DNA from: Polycladospora coralii
GTDB lineage: Bacteria > Bacillota > Bacilli > Thermoactinomycetales > Thermoactinomycetaceae
DNA: 64,000 nucleotides
Assembly (NCBI RefSeq): GCF_014773435.2
Contig: NZ_JACXAG020000006.1
Location: forward strand, 62,001 to 126,000
Direction of reading: 5' to 3'
A program made the position numbers and the translations under genes. The first letter of the stretch is position 1. Each line of letters begins with the position of its first letter. Positions 37,911-49,072 of this stretch are shown here, piece by piece. The notes under the pieces are model-generated. The model did not search any database. It was given only the letters and a program-made list of their open reading frames with translations, and was not told the origin of the DNA.

Positions 37911-38703
37911 TGATTTCCTCCTCCTCTTGTATCATACACGTCCCTTTATCTAATTTTTGGCTTTCATCAGGGAGTGGATTTTCAAGTCCTCCGTTTACAA
38001 TGTGGATCGTGTTGACCCCGTTCATTAAAGCTTGTACACCTGCTTGTACTTTAGGGATCATACCACCATGAATGATCTTTTCTTGTTGTAATTGTTTAAT
38101 TTGAAGCGGTGTAATCTGTTTGATAGGATGTTTGCCGTGCGAGTCAGTGGTGTATATCCCATCCGTATTACTAATAAAAATGAGTTGATCAGCTTGTAGG
38201 GCAACAGCTAGACGCATGGCTGCCTCATCTGCATTAATATTGTAGTGTTGTCCTTCAGAATCAACTCCAATTGAAGCAATGATCGGTACCCAATTTTGAT
38301 TCATTAATGTGATTAATGCAGACCGATTTACCTGATTGATTTCACCAGTAAAGCCAAGCTCAGATGATATGGGATTCGCTTGCAAGATAGCTAAATCAAC
38401 ACCAGATAAACCAATGCAGGCGATGCCATTTAAGTGGAATTGAGTGACAGTATCCTTATTTACAGATCCTGCTAAGACCATCTTGGCCACTGGTAGGGTA
38501 TGCGCATCGGTTATCCGACGACCATCTACAAATTGAGAAGAAATTTGAAGTCTACGCAAGGTTTCGGTGAGGTTGGGGCCGCCACCATGTACCACGATGA
38601 TTTGCTTTCCTTGATGAATAAAGTGCTGAATCTGACTATAAAAAGTGGGATGTAAGTTGGAAAGGACACTGCCGCCTAATTTAAGGACGATGATTTTTGA
38701 CAT
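37897..38703 (-). CDS. argB: acetylglutamate kinase
   Basis: 268 aa amino-acid kinase: IIVLKLGGSVLSN (ATP site), VVHGGGPNLTETLRRL, and NADEAAMRLAVAL. It lacks the N-terminal extension of arginine-inhibited hexameric forms. ATG 38703 is preferred over GTG 38712, which overlaps the ribosome site. Translationally coupled with argD. Confidence 0.95.
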   Translation of the reverse strand: MSKIIVLKLGGSVLSNLHPTFYSQIQHFIHQGKQIIVVHGGGPNLTETLRRLQISSQFVDGRRITDAHTLPVAKMVLAGSVNKDTVTQFHLNGIACIGLSGVDLAILQANPISSELGFTGEINQVNRSALITLMNQNWVPIIASIGVDSEGQHYNINADEAAMRLAVALQADQLIFISNTDGIYTTDSHGKHPIKQITPLQIKQLQQEKIIHGGMIPKVQAGVQALMNGVNTIHIVNGGLENPLPDESQKLDKGTCMIQEEEEINVSF

Positions 38704-38718
38704 GTTCTCCACCTTCTT

Positions 38719-39942
38719 TTAAGTGCGATAATTGGCATTAATCTTGATATATTCATAAGTTAAATCGCATCCCCAAGCTGTTGCTTGTTCCTTACCCAAA
38801 TGGAGATCGACATCGATCGGAATGGTTTCTTGTGTCAAAAGGTGTGCAACTTGTTTTTTTATGAAGGGCAAGGGTTGACCCTCTTTTACCAGGGGGATAT
38901 CCCCAATTTTAATTTCTACACGATCTGGGACGACATTTTTATCGCCATAACCAATTGCACACATGATCCGCCCCCAATTGGCATCAGCTCCAAATATAGC
39001 CGTTTTGACTAAATTGGATGAGATGATTGCTTTACTGATTTGACGAGCCATAAGAAGAGAATGGGCATTGCGAACGGTAGCGACAATTAAACGCGAAGCA
39101 CCTTCACCATCACGTGCAATTTTCTTGGCTAATTCACGACAAACATAGGTAAATGCGTCTACAAATAAATGCCAGTCTTTATGCTGTGGTGTGAGCGAGG
39201 TATTATTGGCTAATCCACTCGCCATAGCGATCACCGTGTCATTCGTACTACTATCACCATCCACTGTGATCATATTAAAGGTCTCTTCTGTAGCCTTCCA
39301 CAGCAAAGATTGTAAAACAACGGATTCGATCTTGATATCAGAAGTGATAAAACCGAGCATGGTAGCCATATTGGGGTTGATCATACCAGATCCTTTTGCT
39401 ACACCTGAAATTTTAATGTGTTGGTCATCTATGCTTAATTCCACTTGTACCTTTTTCACAAGCGTATCCGTGGTCAGTATAGCTTCTGCAAAGTCTTCAT
39501 TTTTTGTTTTTTGTTTGTGTTGAAGGCCCAGTTCATGGATCCCGCTCTGGATGCGATCCATAGGCAAAGATTCTCCGATGATCCCGGTTGAACAAACGCC
39601 TACATAATGGTCAGGAACACGAAGCTGGGTAGCCATATCCGCTCTCATTTGGTAAGCATCTGCTAATCCTTTTTTACCTGTACAAGCATTAGCATTCCCA
39701 CTATTTACAAGTACAGCTTGTAAAATGCCCTCTTTCTCCATGCTTTCCTCTGTAACTTTTAAAGGCGCTGCTCGAAAAGCGTTCGTGGTGTAAACAGCCG
39801 CAGCTTGAGCGGGTACAGTGCATGTGATCATACCTAAATCTTTTCTTTTTCGTTTTATGCCACAGTGCACCCCAGTAGCATAAAATCCTTTTGGTGCATC
39901 TATGCGGGCATCTTTTATCACTTGAAATTGGTTTGTATTCAT
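38719..39942 (-). CDS. argJ: bifunctional ornithine acetyltransferase / N-acetylglutamate synthase
   Basis: 407-aa proenzyme that recycles the acetyl group. It self-cleaves before the nucleophile Thr in NPNMATMLGFITSD (about 195). Other motifs: VLVNSGNANACTG, GVCSTGIIGE and GADANWGRIM. Presence of argJ indicates the cyclic acetyl pathway; no separate argA or argE is in the operon. Lies 15 nt before argB. Confidence 0.95.
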   Translation of the reverse strand: MNTNQFQVIKDARIDAPKGFYATGVHCGIKRKRKDLGMITCTVPAQAAAVYTTNAFRAAPLKVTEESMEKEGILQAVLVNSGNANACTGKKGLADAYQMRADMATQLRVPDHYVGVCSTGIIGESLPMDRIQSGIHELGLQHKQKTKNEDFAEAILTTDTLVKKVQVELSIDDQHIKISGVAKGSGMINPNMATMLGFITSDIKIESVVLQSLLWKATEETFNMITVDGDSSTNDTVIAMASGLANNTSLTPQHKDWHLFVDAFTYVCRELAKKIARDGEGASRLIVATVRNAHSLLMARQISKAIISSNLVKTAIFGADANWGRIMCAIGYGDKNVVPDRVEIKIGDIPLVKEGQPLPFIKKQVAHLLTQETIPIDVDLHLGKEQATAWGCDLTYEYIKINANYRT

Positions 39943-39971
39943 CGCTTCCCACTCCTTAAGATGTCAACAAG

Positions 39972-41003
39972 TTACGGGTATAAGGGCATGAAATGGAGAC
40001 CACATTCTTCTTTCCAACCCATTCGGATATTGATATTTTGAATGGCTTGAGATGCAGCTCCCTTCATTAAATTATCAATTGCAGCGAACAAAATAATGCG
40101 ATGGGTTCGATCATCCTTAAAAAAACCGATATCACAGTAATTACTTCCGTGTACCTCTTTCGTTGTAGGGTATTCATGGCTTCGAATGCGGACAAAAGGA
40201 GCGTGTCTATAAGCATCATGATACAATTCGACCAGATCTTGATCGGTTAGTGGAAGAAGTGGTGTGACATAAATCGTAACCAAAATTCCACGATTCATCG
40301 GTACAAGGTGAGGTACAAATTGAACGCGTATTTCTTCCTTTGCAAGCTTAGCACCAATCTGCTCAATTTCGGGTATATGTTGGTGATATAAGGCTTTATA
40401 AGCACGTAAGTTTTCATTGCTTTCACTAAATTGAAAGGGCTGTAAGACTTTTCGTCCTGCACCCGAGATGCCCGATTTAGCATCAATGAAGATATCGGTC
40501 GTCGAAATCGCTTGCTGATTTAAAAGCGGTGCTAGTGCCAATAAAGATGCTGTAGGGAAGCACCCGGGATTAGAAATGAAAGGGCTACGCTGTATGGATT
40601 CTCGAAACCACTCGCTCAACCCATATACGGCAGGCTGGATGTTGATGCGTTGTGGAGCCGGTAATTGGTACCATTTCTCATATGTCGAGGACGATTCTAA
40701 GCGAAAATCACCTGATAAATCGACTACATATTTGCCAGCTTGAACAAAGGATTGTGCCCACTTTCCACTAATACCAGGTGGAGTAGCAAAAAAGATCAGA
40801 TCAACTCGTTTTACGATTTCTGTATGTTCAAATGCTTCAAATGTCAACGGATAATGAGATAGATGCTTGTAAACGGTATGGAGTGAACGACCTACATGTT
40901 GAGAAGAAATGATCATTTCTAATTCAAGGTTTGGATGATGCATAATCAAACGAATGAGTTCGGCACCTGCATAACCAGAAGCACCAATGATTGCTACTTT
41001 CAA
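39972..41003 (-). CDS. argC: N-acetyl-gamma-glutamyl-phosphate reductase
   Basis: 343 aa. NADP motif VAIIGASGYAGAELIRL at the N-terminus; catalytic Cys in SNPGCFPTASLLAL (about 151); His in FVPHLVPMNRGILVT. TTG 41003 has GGGAG 8 nt upstream; GTG 41012 would overlap the site. Follows argH by 12 nt. Confidence 0.94.
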   Translation of the reverse strand: MKVAIIGASGYAGAELIRLIMHHPNLELEMIISSQHVGRSLHTVYKHLSHYPLTFEAFEHTEIVKRVDLIFFATPPGISGKWAQSFVQAGKYVVDLSGDFRLESSSTYEKWYQLPAPQRINIQPAVYGLSEWFRESIQRSPFISNPGCFPTASLLALAPLLNQQAISTTDIFIDAKSGISGAGRKVLQPFQFSESNENLRAYKALYHQHIPEIEQIGAKLAKEEIRVQFVPHLVPMNRGILVTIYVTPLLPLTDQDLVELYHDAYRHAPFVRIRSHEYPTTKEVHGSNYCDIGFFKDDRTHRIILFAAIDNLMKGAASQAIQNINIRMGWKEECGLHFMPLYP

Positions 41004-41015
41004 TTCTGTCACTCC

Positions 41016-42422
41016 CTATCCTTGATGCTGTTCATGAACCCAATCGGTCCATTGCTGAATGCGGGTCTTGGCATGGGCAATGTTATTTTTTCTTACTTCA
41101 AATGCCGTCCCACCTTCACATGTCCGTGTTTCAATCATTTGTTCGAGTGATAAATCATGATAGATATCTGCGTTAATTTGTGGACAAGCCTCCTGAAGTT
41201 CATTTAATGGAACATCTATCAGATTTCGATTTTTTTCAATACAATCTAAAACAAGTTTCCCCACAATGGCATGGGCTTCACGAAAAGGAATGCCTTTACG
41301 TACGAGATAATCAGCTAAGTCAGTAGCGTTTAAAAATCCAGTTTCAGCATTTTGTTTCATTTTCTCTGCATGTACTTCTAGGGTGTCTAATAACGGTGTC
41401 AGAATGGTGAGTACTTGCTCCAATGTAGACACGGTATCAAAAACCCCTTCCTTATCTTCTTGTAAGTCTTTGTTATAAGTTAGTGGGAGCGCTTTTAAAG
41501 TAGTAAGCAGAGCGGTCAGGTGACCAAATACACGGCCTGTCTTCCCACGGATTAACTCGGGTATATCTGGGTTTTTCTTTTGTGGCATCATGCTACTACC
41601 TGTGCAAAAAGCGTCATCCAAGGTAATATATTTAAACTCGTCACTGGACCAAAGAATAAGCTCTTCTGCCAATCGCGATAGATGTACCATAATGAGAGAC
41701 CCGTTTGCTAATAGTTCTACTAAATAATCGCGATCGCTGACTGCATCCATACTATTTTCATATAATCGATCAAAACCAAGGGATTGTGCTACTTGGTTGC
41801 GATCGATTGGAAATGTTGTTCCGGCGATAGCCCCGGCTCCTAGTGGACAAGTATTCGTGCGCTTATAACTGTCAACAAGTCGTTCTACATCACGTTCTAA
41901 CATGGCTACATAAGCGAGAAGATGGTGTGCAAAAGGGACCGGTTGGGCGCGTTGCAAATGCGTATAGCCAGGCATGATTACGGTTTGATATTTTTCGGCC
42001 AACGAAATTAACGTACTTTGTAATTGGAGAATGAGCGCTACAAGTGTTACGGTATGCTTGCGTGTATATAAATGCATGTCTAATGCGACTTGATCATTTC
42101 TACTTCGTGCAGTGTGCAATTTTCCAGCAACTGGACCAATTCTTTGCGTAAGTAAAGCTTCGATATTCATGTGAATATCTTCATACTGCGTTTGAAATGT
42201 GACTTCCCCGTTCTGAATGCTTGTCCAAACCTCGTAGAGGCCATTGATGATTTGATCTGCTTCTTGTGCAGGAATGATGCCACATGTAGCCAGCATTTTG
42301 GTATGGGCAATACTGCCAGTAATATCTTCCGCTACTAAAACATGGTCATAAGAGATGGATGCTTGAAAATCTTCCACTAAATGATTAAGTTCTTTTTTAA
42401 ATCTACCATTCCACGCTTTCAT
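41016..42422 (-). CDS. argH: argininosuccinate lyase
   Basis: 468 aa fumarase-superfamily enzyme releasing arginine and fumarate. Signature [20 protein letters not shown] (about 282) and [17 protein letters not shown]. Starts 20 nt inside the end of argG with AAAGGAG upstream. Confidence 0.95.
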   Translation of the reverse strand: MKAWNGRFKKELNHLVEDFQASISYDHVLVAEDITGSIAHTKMLATCGIIPAQEADQIINGLYEVWTSIQNGEVTFQTQYEDIHMNIEALLTQRIGPVAGKLHTARSRNDQVALDMHLYTRKHTVTLVALILQLQSTLISLAEKYQTVIMPGYTHLQRAQPVPFAHHLLAYVAMLERDVERLVDSYKRTNTCPLGAGAIAGTTFPIDRNQVAQSLGFDRLYENSMDAVSDRDYLVELLANGSLIMVHLSRLAEELILWSSDEFKYITLDDAFCTGSSMMPQKKNPDIPELIRGKTGRVFGHLTALLTTLKALPLTYNKDLQEDKEGVFDTVSTLEQVLTILTPLLDTLEVHAEKMKQNAETGFLNATDLADYLVRKGIPFREAHAIVGKLVLDCIEKNRNLIDVPLNELQEACPQINADIYHDLSLEQMIETRTCEGGTAFEVRKNNIAHAKTRIQQWTDWVHEQHQG

Positions 42423-43626
42423 TTAGAGGCTCCTTTCTTTGATGGACATCGGCATATATTTTGGTGGATAAACCCCAGAGCTCAATAAAACCAGCAGCAG
42501 CTTGATGATCAAATTGATCATGAGTGGAATAGGTTGCCAATGCTTCGTGATATAGGGAGTATGGAGACATTCGACCTGTAACCGTGCAATGTCCCTTCCA
42601 TAATTTTAAGCGTACTTTTCCAGTAACATATTTTTGGGTTTCATCGATGAACTGATCAAATGCTTTTTTTAATGGAGAGTGCCATAAACCGTCGTATATT
42701 AAGTCTGCCCACTTTTGTTCAACCAGTGGTTTAAATTGTGCTACCTCACGTGCTTGTGTTAGAAACTCCAGCTCCCTATGTGCTTGTATTAAGGTAAGGG
42801 CTCCAGGTGCTTCATAAACCTCGCGAGATTTTATCCCAACGAGCCGATTTTCAACATGATCAATTCTACCTACCCCATGTTGGCCCGCCAACTCATTTAA
42901 TCTAGAGATCATATCGACTAGAGGCATTTCCTGCTTATTTAAATGAGTAGGTATCCCTTTCTGAAAAGCGATTTCGATTTCCACTGCTTCATCTGGCGTT
43001 TGATCAAGCGGTTGAGTCCATGCAAAAGAATCTTCGGGTGGGGACTGCCATGGATCTTCAAGTACACCACATTCACAACTTCTACCCCATAAGTTTTGAT
43101 CAATGCTATAGGGGTTTTCAAGATCGATGGGAATCGGAATTTTCTTTTGTTGTGCGTATAAGATTTCTTCATCTCTTGACATTCCCCAGTCTCTGACTGG
43201 TGCGATCACTTTCATAGTGGGATCTATGGCTTTAATTGCTAGTTCAAAACGAACTTGATCATTCCCTTTTCCTGTACAGCCATGTGCAATGGTTTTTATC
43301 CCTTCCGCTTTAGCAATATCCATAAGGATTTCTGAAATCAAAGGCCGTGATAAAGCAGATTGTAGCGGATACTTCCCTTCATATAGAGCATTTGCTTTTA
43401 ATGCTGGGACCAGAAATTCATGTGCAAAACGATATTTAGCATCTACGACAATGGATTTAATGGCTCCAACTTGTAAAGCTTTTGCTTTAACTTGAGACAG
43501 ATCTTTGCCTTCTCCTACATCAACCGCTACGGCAACTACCTCATAGTGATATTTTTCTTGTAACCACTTGATTGCAACGGACGTATCTAATCCCCCTGAA
43601 TATGCTAATAGGACTTTTTCTTTCAT
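42403..43626 (-). CDS. argG: argininosuccinate synthase
   Basis: 407 aa. ATP loop [16 protein letters not shown] at the N-terminus; [14 protein letters not shown] and [11 protein letters not shown] follow. First gene of the seven-gene arginine operon, with GGAGGG 7 nt before ATG and an AhrC box 37-52 nt upstream. The order argG-H-C-J-B-D-F carries all steps from acetylglutamate to arginine except carbamoyl-phosphate synthesis. Confidence 0.96.
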   Translation of the reverse strand: MKEKVLLAYSGGLDTSVAIKWLQEKYHYEVVAVAVDVGEGKDLSQVKAKALQVGAIKSIVVDAKYRFAHEFLVPALKANALYEGKYPLQSALSRPLISEILMDIAKAEGIKTIAHGCTGKGNDQVRFELAIKAIDPTMKVIAPVRDWGMSRDEEILYAQQKKIPIPIDLENPYSIDQNLWGRSCECGVLEDPWQSPPEDSFAWTQPLDQTPDEAVEIEIAFQKGIPTHLNKQEMPLVDMISRLNELAGQHGVGRIDHVENRLVGIKSREVYEAPGALTLIQAHRELEFLTQAREVAQFKPLVEQKWADLIYDGLWHSPLKKAFDQFIDETQKYVTGKVRLKLWKGHCTVTGRMSPYSLYHEALATYSTHDQFDHQAAAGFIELWGLSTKIYADVHQRKEPLNESVEW

Positions 43627-43662
43627 TGTGAAACCCTCCCGATTAAATAAATATCAATTTGT

Positions 43663-43697
43663 ATGTATAATTATACATCGTAAAGAGGATTAAGCAA
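43663..43697 (-). promoter_or_regulatory. arginine operon promoter with AhrC/ArgR box
   Basis: On the minus strand TTGCTT (43692-43697), 16-bp spacer, TATAAT (43670-43675). A perfect 16-bp palindrome ATGTATAATTATACAT (43663-43678) matches the ARG box pattern TGNATwwwwATNCA and includes the whole -10, so repressor and polymerase exclude each other. Confidence 0.9.
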
Positions 43698-43704
43698 TGG
43701 TTTA

Positions 43705-44293
43705 TTTGGATAGAAATAATGTTCTATAATTCTTGCTAAACGGATAATTATAGCAAGTGTAGTGGAGTCAACATGTTATAAAGTCATGCATACAAATAGT
43801 TAGGAAGTTCAACGATAAGTGTTGGGTGTATCGAATTGATCATAGATGAATATATATACAATTGATTGTTTGTAATCCCGAATAGTTTCAGATGGGTGTG
43901 AAACGGTACAGTCATTTGAGCCTACAAAGGCTATGAAATCACATATTCGTATGAATCCATATCAGGGTTAATTTGTATTTTAAATCGACCCTCAGTAAAT
44001 GGATGGTTCATTTTATTTAGTAGGGTACAGTCGATTAGCTCCATCATTTTAGATGAAAATCATTTGTTATATAACATATAGCTGTTTTTGAAGGGGGGGT
44101 GAATCGTGTTCTAATGCCATATTGTAAAGGGAAATCAAAGATAGAATCTGTATCACGGCAAAGCATATTTCAATTTCACAACAGAAAAAAACAAAAACCT
44201 ATTGTTATAGTACAGTGTTCTGTGTTACTATAATTTCGAAAGTATTCATCTGTTATATAATAATACGACCCATTATGTGGGGAGGTTAAAGTT
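43705..44293. other. 590-bp intergenic region upstream of aceB
   Basis: No gene found. Contains a candidate aceB -10 TATAAT (44256-44261) with a poor -35, and a nested palindrome TTATAGT (44205-44211) / ACTATAA (44227-44233) with an inner ACAG-TGTT-CTGT. No cre site with correct spacing was found. The rest is AT-rich without clear structure. Confidence 0.5.
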
Positions 44294-45883
44294 TTGGAGA
44301 AACTTAAAGGTATTGAGCTAACTGGAACCATGCAGACTGGTTATGATGAAATACTTACGGATGAAGCGATTCAGTTTGTAGCTGACATCGTACGTGAATT
44401 TTCGGAAACAAGAGATAAATTATTGGAACGCCGTGTGAAGCGTCAAGCAGAAATCGATAGTGGGAAAATGCCAGACTTTTTACCAGAAACGAAAGAAATT
44501 CGTGAAGAAGATTGGACGATTGCACCACTTCCTGAAGACTTACTGGATCGTCGTGTAGAGATCACGGGTCCTGCTGGCGATCGCAAGATGGTGATTAATG
44601 CTTTCAATTCAGGTGCTAAGATGTTTATGGCTGATTTCGAAGACTCCAATTCACCAACATGGGAAAACTCGATTCAAGGTCAGATCAACTTACGTGATGC
44701 GAATAAGCGTACCATTCGTTTTGAAAACGATAAGGGTAAGGTATATGAATTAAAAGAGCAAACTGCTGTATTAATCGTACGCCCTCGTGGTTGGCACTTG
44801 GAAGAGAAGCATATGCTGGTTGATGGTAAACCAGTACCAGCAGGTTTGTTTGATTTCGGGTTATACTTCTTTCACAATGTGAAAACGTTACTTGCAAACC
44901 GAACAGGTCCGTACTTCTACTTGCCTAAAATGGAGAGTCACCTCGAAGCGAGATTGTGGAATGCAGTTTTTGTTTTCGCACAAGAAAAGTTAAATATTCC
45001 ACAAGGGACGATAAAAGCAACCGTCTTGATCGAAACCATTATGGCTTCCTTTGAGATGCATGAAATTTTATATGAATTAAGAGACCATTCTGCTGGTTTA
45101 AATTGTGGTAGATGGGATTATATCTTTAGTTACATTAAACGATTGAAAAAGAATGAGGAAATCATATTACCAGATCGTCAACTGGTTACGATGACAGTTC
45201 CTTTTATGCGAGCATATACACAATTAACCATTCAAACTTGTCATAAACGGAATGCACCAGCTATCGGTGGAATGGCTGCTCAGATTCCAATTCGAAATGA
45301 TGAGGAGAAAAATCAAGCCGCAATTGATAAGGTGCGACAAGATAAAGAGATTGAAGCTCAAAACGGACATGATGGGACATGGGTCGCACATCCGGGGCTT
45401 GTACCTGTGGCAATGGAAGTATTTGACCGTCTGATGCCGACTTCAAATCAGATCGATCGTAAACGTGAAGATGTTCAGGTAAGTGCAGCCGACTTGATCG
45501 CAGTACCGCAAGGAGAAATCACGGAACAAGGGTTACGCACGAATGTACGTGTGGGAATTTTATACATGGAAGCCTGGTTGCGTGGGTTTGGTGCTGTTGC
45601 CATTGATCATTTGATGGAAGATGCAGCCACTGCTGAAATCTCTCGTGCTCAGATTTGGCAATGGATTCGTCATCCCAAAGGGATTCTAGCAGATGGCAGA
45701 AAAGTAGATATTCCTTTATTTGAAACCATCAAAGATGAGGAATTAACTAAAATTAAAGCAGAAATCGGAACTGAACAATTTGAAAATGGCAAGTTTACAG
45801 AAGCGGTTGCTTTATTTGAAGAATTGATATTGCAAGATGAATTCGAAGAGTTTTTAACTGTACCTGGTTATAACCAATTATAA
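44294..45883 (+). CDS. aceB: malate synthase A
   Basis: Condenses glyoxylate with acetyl-CoA, 529 aa. Motifs: [60 protein letters not shown], and the catalytic Asp region in [29 protein letters not shown] start with GGGAGG 8 nt upstream. Forms the glyoxylate bypass operon with aceA 33 nt downstream. Confidence 0.95.
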   Translation: MEKLKGIELTGTMQTGYDEILTDEAIQFVADIVREFSETRDKLLERRVKRQAEIDSGKMPDFLPETKEIREEDWTIAPLPEDLLDRRVEITGPAGDRKMVINAFNSGAKMFMADFEDSNSPTWENSIQGQINLRDANKRTIRFENDKGKVYELKEQTAVLIVRPRGWHLEEKHMLVDGKPVPAGLFDFGLYFFHNVKTLLANRTGPYFYLPKMESHLEARLWNAVFVFAQEKLNIPQGTIKATVLIETIMASFEMHEILYELRDHSAGLNCGRWDYIFSYIKRLKKNEEIILPDRQLVTMTVPFMRAYTQLTIQTCHKRNAPAIGGMAAQIPIRNDEEKNQAAIDKVRQDKEIEAQNGHDGTWVAHPGLVPVAMEVFDRLMPTSNQIDRKREDVQVSAADLIAVPQGEITEQGLRTNVRVGILYMEAWLRGFGAVAIDHLMEDAATAEISRAQIWQWIRHPKGILADGRKVDIPLFETIKDEELTKIKAEIGTEQFENGKFTEAVALFEELILQDEFEEFLTVPGYNQL

Positions 45884-45916
45884 AAAATGCACATAGATCA
45901 GAGAGGAAGATAACGG

Positions 45917-47188
45917 ATGAGTGAAGCACAAACATTAAAAACAGCATGGGAACAAGAAGAACGTTGGAATGGGATTAAACGTGATTACACCGCAGAAGAT
46001 GTACTCAAATTAAGAGGTTCTCTAAAGATTGAATACACACTTGCACAAAAAGGTGCGGAGCGTTTGTGGAAGCTAATGCATGAAGACCCATTTGTACGTG
46101 CACTCGGAGCTTTAACCGGTAATCAAGCCGTACAGCAAGTAAAAGCAGGTCTTAAAGCGATCTATCTGAGCGGATGGCAAGTAGCAGCTGATGCTAACTT
46201 ATCAGGACATATGTATCCCGATCAAAGCTTATACCCAGCAAACAGTGTACCTCAAGTTGTAAAACGTATTAACCAAGCGCTACAACGTGCTGATCAAATT
46301 GAGCATACTGAAGGGAATAAAACGAGAGAATGGTTTGCTCCTATCGTTGCAGATGCTGAAGCAGGCTTTGGTGGTCCTCTTAACGTATTTGAACTGATGA
46401 AAGGGATGATCGAAGCAGGTGCTGCTGGTGTGCACTTTGAGGATCAATTGGCATCTGAGAAGAAATGTGGTCACCTGGGTGGAAAAGTATTAATCCCTAC
46501 AGCTCAAGCGGTGCGTAACTTAATTTCTGCTCGTTTAGCAGCAGATGTGCTTGGTGTTCCAACTGTGTTGATTGCGCGTACGGACGCAAATGCTGCTGAA
46601 CTAATCACCAGTGATGTAGATTCTCGCGACTCAGAATTCCTAACAGGAGAGCGTACCCCTGAAGGATTCTTCCGTATTCGTAGCGGGCTGCAAACTGCAA
46701 TCGCACGTGGCTTGGCATATGCACCATACGCGGACTTAATCTGGTGTGAAACGTCTGAACCTAACTTAGAAGAGGCACGTCAATTTGCTGAAGCGATTCA
46801 TGCGAAATTCCCAGGGAAGCTCTTGGCTTATAACTGCTCCCCATCCTTTAACTGGAAGAAAAAATTGGATGATGAAACCATTGCGAAATTCCAAGAAGAA
46901 CTCGGAAAAATGGGTTACAAATTCCAATTCGTAACATTGGCAGGATTCCATGCGCTCAACCACAGCATGTTCCAACTTGCAAAAGGTTATGGTGAGCGTG
47001 GCATGGCAGCTTACTCTGAACTACAACAAGCAGAATTCGGTGCTGAGAAAGAGGGCTACACAGCTACACGTCATCAGCGTGAAGTAGGAACAGGTTACTT
47101 TGACCAAGTTTCCATGGTCGTATCTGGTGGAACTTCTTCTACCACAGCACTTAGTGGTTCCACTGAAGAAGAGCAATTCTCCAAGTAA
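45917..47188 (+). CDS. aceA: isocitrate lyase
   Basis: Cleaves isocitrate to glyoxylate and succinate, 423 aa. Catalytic loop [11 protein letters not shown] (about 190) and [19 protein letters not shown] are diagnostic. GAGAGGAAG lies before ATG. The pair allows growth on acetate or fatty acids, which fits the secreted lipase in the window. Confidence 0.96.
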   Translation: MSEAQTLKTAWEQEERWNGIKRDYTAEDVLKLRGSLKIEYTLAQKGAERLWKLMHEDPFVRALGALTGNQAVQQVKAGLKAIYLSGWQVAADANLSGHMYPDQSLYPANSVPQVVKRINQALQRADQIEHTEGNKTREWFAPIVADAEAGFGGPLNVFELMKGMIEAGAAGVHFEDQLASEKKCGHLGGKVLIPTAQAVRNLISARLAADVLGVPTVLIARTDANAAELITSDVDSRDSEFLTGERTPEGFFRIRSGLQTAIARGLAYAPYADLIWCETSEPNLEEARQFAEAIHAKFPGKLLAYNCSPSFNWKKKLDDETIAKFQEELGKMGYKFQFVTLAGFHALNHSMFQLAKGYGERGMAAYSELQQAEFGAEKEGYTATRHQREVGTGYFDQVSMVVSGGTSSTTALSGSTEEEQFSK

Positions 47189-47204
47189 GTATAACTTTTT
47201 ATAG

Positions 47205-47241
47205 GAAAGGACACTCAACACTAAGAGTGTTCTTTCTTTTT
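47205..47241 (+). terminator. aceBA terminator
   Basis: GAAAGGACACTC / GAGTGTTCTTTC with one wobble pair, 8-nt loop, then TTTTATCTTTT. Confidence 0.85.
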
Positions 47242-47357
47242 ATCTTTTGGATTCCCCGAAGTTTTAGCCTGAGCTGAAATGCGTTCACTTCTTATCCAAC
47301 AAAGCTCGTGATACAATGATAATAGAAAAGAAGTTGACGAGAGGAGGGATCTGTAGA

Positions 47358-48209
47358 TTGAATCCGATTCAAGTGGGTTTATGTGGATGGGGAGATCATG
47401 ACTTGTATGAAAGAGGAACGGTATCCAAGCAAAAATTGGCGGTTTATGCTGGACACTTTCCTGTCGTAGAAGTGGATAGTACGTATCATGCGATCGCACC
47501 AGCGGCACGGATAGAGGCTTGGTGTAATGAGACACCAGACGATTTTCGCTTTGTCGTAAAAGCATATCGTGAGTTGACAGGACATGGACGCTTAGAACAT
47601 GCGCCTGAAAGATCTTGGCAACAACTCGTAGCAGAAACGATTGCCTCTTTGGAACCGATGCGCAAGGCAGGTAAACTATCAGCCGTGTTGTTCCAATTTC
47701 CACCATGGTATGATTGTAACCTAAAGCACGTAAACTATATTCGGAAAATACGGCAGGCATTTATGGATTTTACATTAGCGATTGAATTTCGACATCAGTC
47801 TTGGTTTATGCCACAGTATCAAGATAGGACGATTCATTTTTTGCAAGAAAATCAATTGATACATGTCATTTGTGATGAACCACAAGCGGGCCTAACTTCC
47901 GTACCCTTTATACCCGTTATCACGCATCCGGAACAAGTGATTGTACGATTTCATGGACGCAATGTTGCAGGGTGGAATAACACCGGTCAGCCTAATTGGC
48001 GAGATGTTCGTTATGCCTATCGCTATAGTCAAGCCGAAATTGATGCTTTGGCACATGAGATGAAACAACTTGTAAAAGCTACAAAACAACTTACGCTTCT
48101 TTTTAATAACAATTCACAAGGAGATGCACAAGAAAGTGCGCGATTAATGATTGATACACTGGGGATTCGGTTTACAGGACTTGCACCCAAACAACTTACT
48201 TTTTTCTAA
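47358..48209 (+). CDS. DUF72 family protein (YunF/YecE-like)
   Basis: 283-aa TIM-barrel protein: IQVGLCGWGDHDLY at the N-terminus, VVEVDSTYHAI, FRFVVKAYRELTGH, AIEFRHQSWF, VIVRFHGRNVAGWN and LFNNNSQGDAQESA are typical. TTG 47358 has GGAGGG 9 nt upstream. Function unknown. Followed 21 nt later by the TauE-like gene, giving a yun-type cluster. Confidence 0.85.
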   Translation: MNPIQVGLCGWGDHDLYERGTVSKQKLAVYAGHFPVVEVDSTYHAIAPAARIEAWCNETPDDFRFVVKAYRELTGHGRLEHAPERSWQQLVAETIASLEPMRKAGKLSAVLFQFPPWYDCNLKHVNYIRKIRQAFMDFTLAIEFRHQSWFMPQYQDRTIHFLQENQLIHVICDEPQAGLTSVPFIPVITHPEQVIVRFHGRNVAGWNNTGQPNWRDVRYAYRYSQAEIDALAHEMKQLVKATKQLTLLFNNNSQGDAQESARLMIDTLGIRFTGLAPKQLTFF

Positions 48210-48230
48210 TTCGAAGAAAAGAAGGCTTAT

Positions 48231-49061
48231 ATGATGTGGATGATCGGGATATTATTATTTTTAATTGGTTTGATTGCAGGTACAGTAGGTAGTCTAGCTG
48301 GACTAGGTGGAGGAGTTATTATTGTCCCCTCGATTTTGTTCCTGTCTGAAGTCTCATATGGAATTGGTGATCTAACGCCAGCAGTGGCAGTGGGGACCTC
48401 ATTATTTTTAATTATTTTAACAGCACTAGCCTCTACCGTTAGTTTTTCTAAGCAAAAACGTGTAGACTATAAAAGTGGTTGGATTTTTTTCTTAGCGTGT
48501 GCGCCGGGTACCATAGTGGGAGCCTATCTCACCAAGCTGTTTGAAGTGGATACGTATTTGATTTTATTTGGATTACTTATGGTATTTGTATCTATCGTAT
48601 TATCGATAAAAGAACGCGGGATGAACTTTCGTCTCAAGGCTACAGTTAAGCGAGTTTTGCAAGACGGATCTGGGAATACGTATGAATATGGATATCATCA
48701 GGTTTTTGCTATTGTTTTTTCTTTTATTGTGGGGATGATATCTGGTATGTTTGGAATAGGTGGAGGCTCATTACTTGTGCCAATGATGGTCTTGCTGTTT
48801 ACCTTTCCACCTCATGTCGCTACAGCTACCTCGATGTTTGTCATTTTATTATCAGCTGGTGTGGGAAGTGTAGCCCATATTGTACAGGGAAATGTAGACT
48901 GGATGTTAGTTGCCTTTTTGGCACCAGGATCTTGGCTGGGAGGAAAACTAGGCGCATGGATTTCCGCTCGATTGAGTAGTAAAGCACTGCTAAACTTTTT
49001 TCGGATTGTCATTCTATTACTTGCTGTAAGGATGATTGCAGATGGCTTGCATTTGATCTAG
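48231..49061 (+). CDS. TauE/SafE-type membrane transporter
   Basis: 276 aa with about eight membrane segments in two halves, each with a Gly motif (GSLAGLGGGVIIVPSI and GMFGIGGGSLLVPMM). Family members export sulfite, sulfoacetate or other organic anions. Corresponds by position to Bacillus YunE. Lies 11 nt before the phosphoesterase gene. Confidence 0.88.
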   Translation: MMWMIGILLFLIGLIAGTVGSLAGLGGGVIIVPSILFLSEVSYGIGDLTPAVAVGTSLFLIILTALASTVSFSKQKRVDYKSGWIFFLACAPGTIVGAYLTKLFEVDTYLILFGLLMVFVSIVLSIKERGMNFRLKATVKRVLQDGSGNTYEYGYHQVFAIVFSFIVGMISGMFGIGGGSLLVPMMVLLFTFPPHVATATSMFVILLSAGVGSVAHIVQGNVDWMLVAFLAPGSWLGGKLGAWISARLSSKALLNFFRIVILLLAVRMIADGLHLI

Positions 49062-49072
49062 GGAGGAATTTC

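Noticed and set aside
43910..43935. TGTGAAACGGTACA near 43918 as a cre site for aceB
   Set aside because: The central CG is shifted by one base relative to the cre consensus, and it lies over 350 bp upstream.
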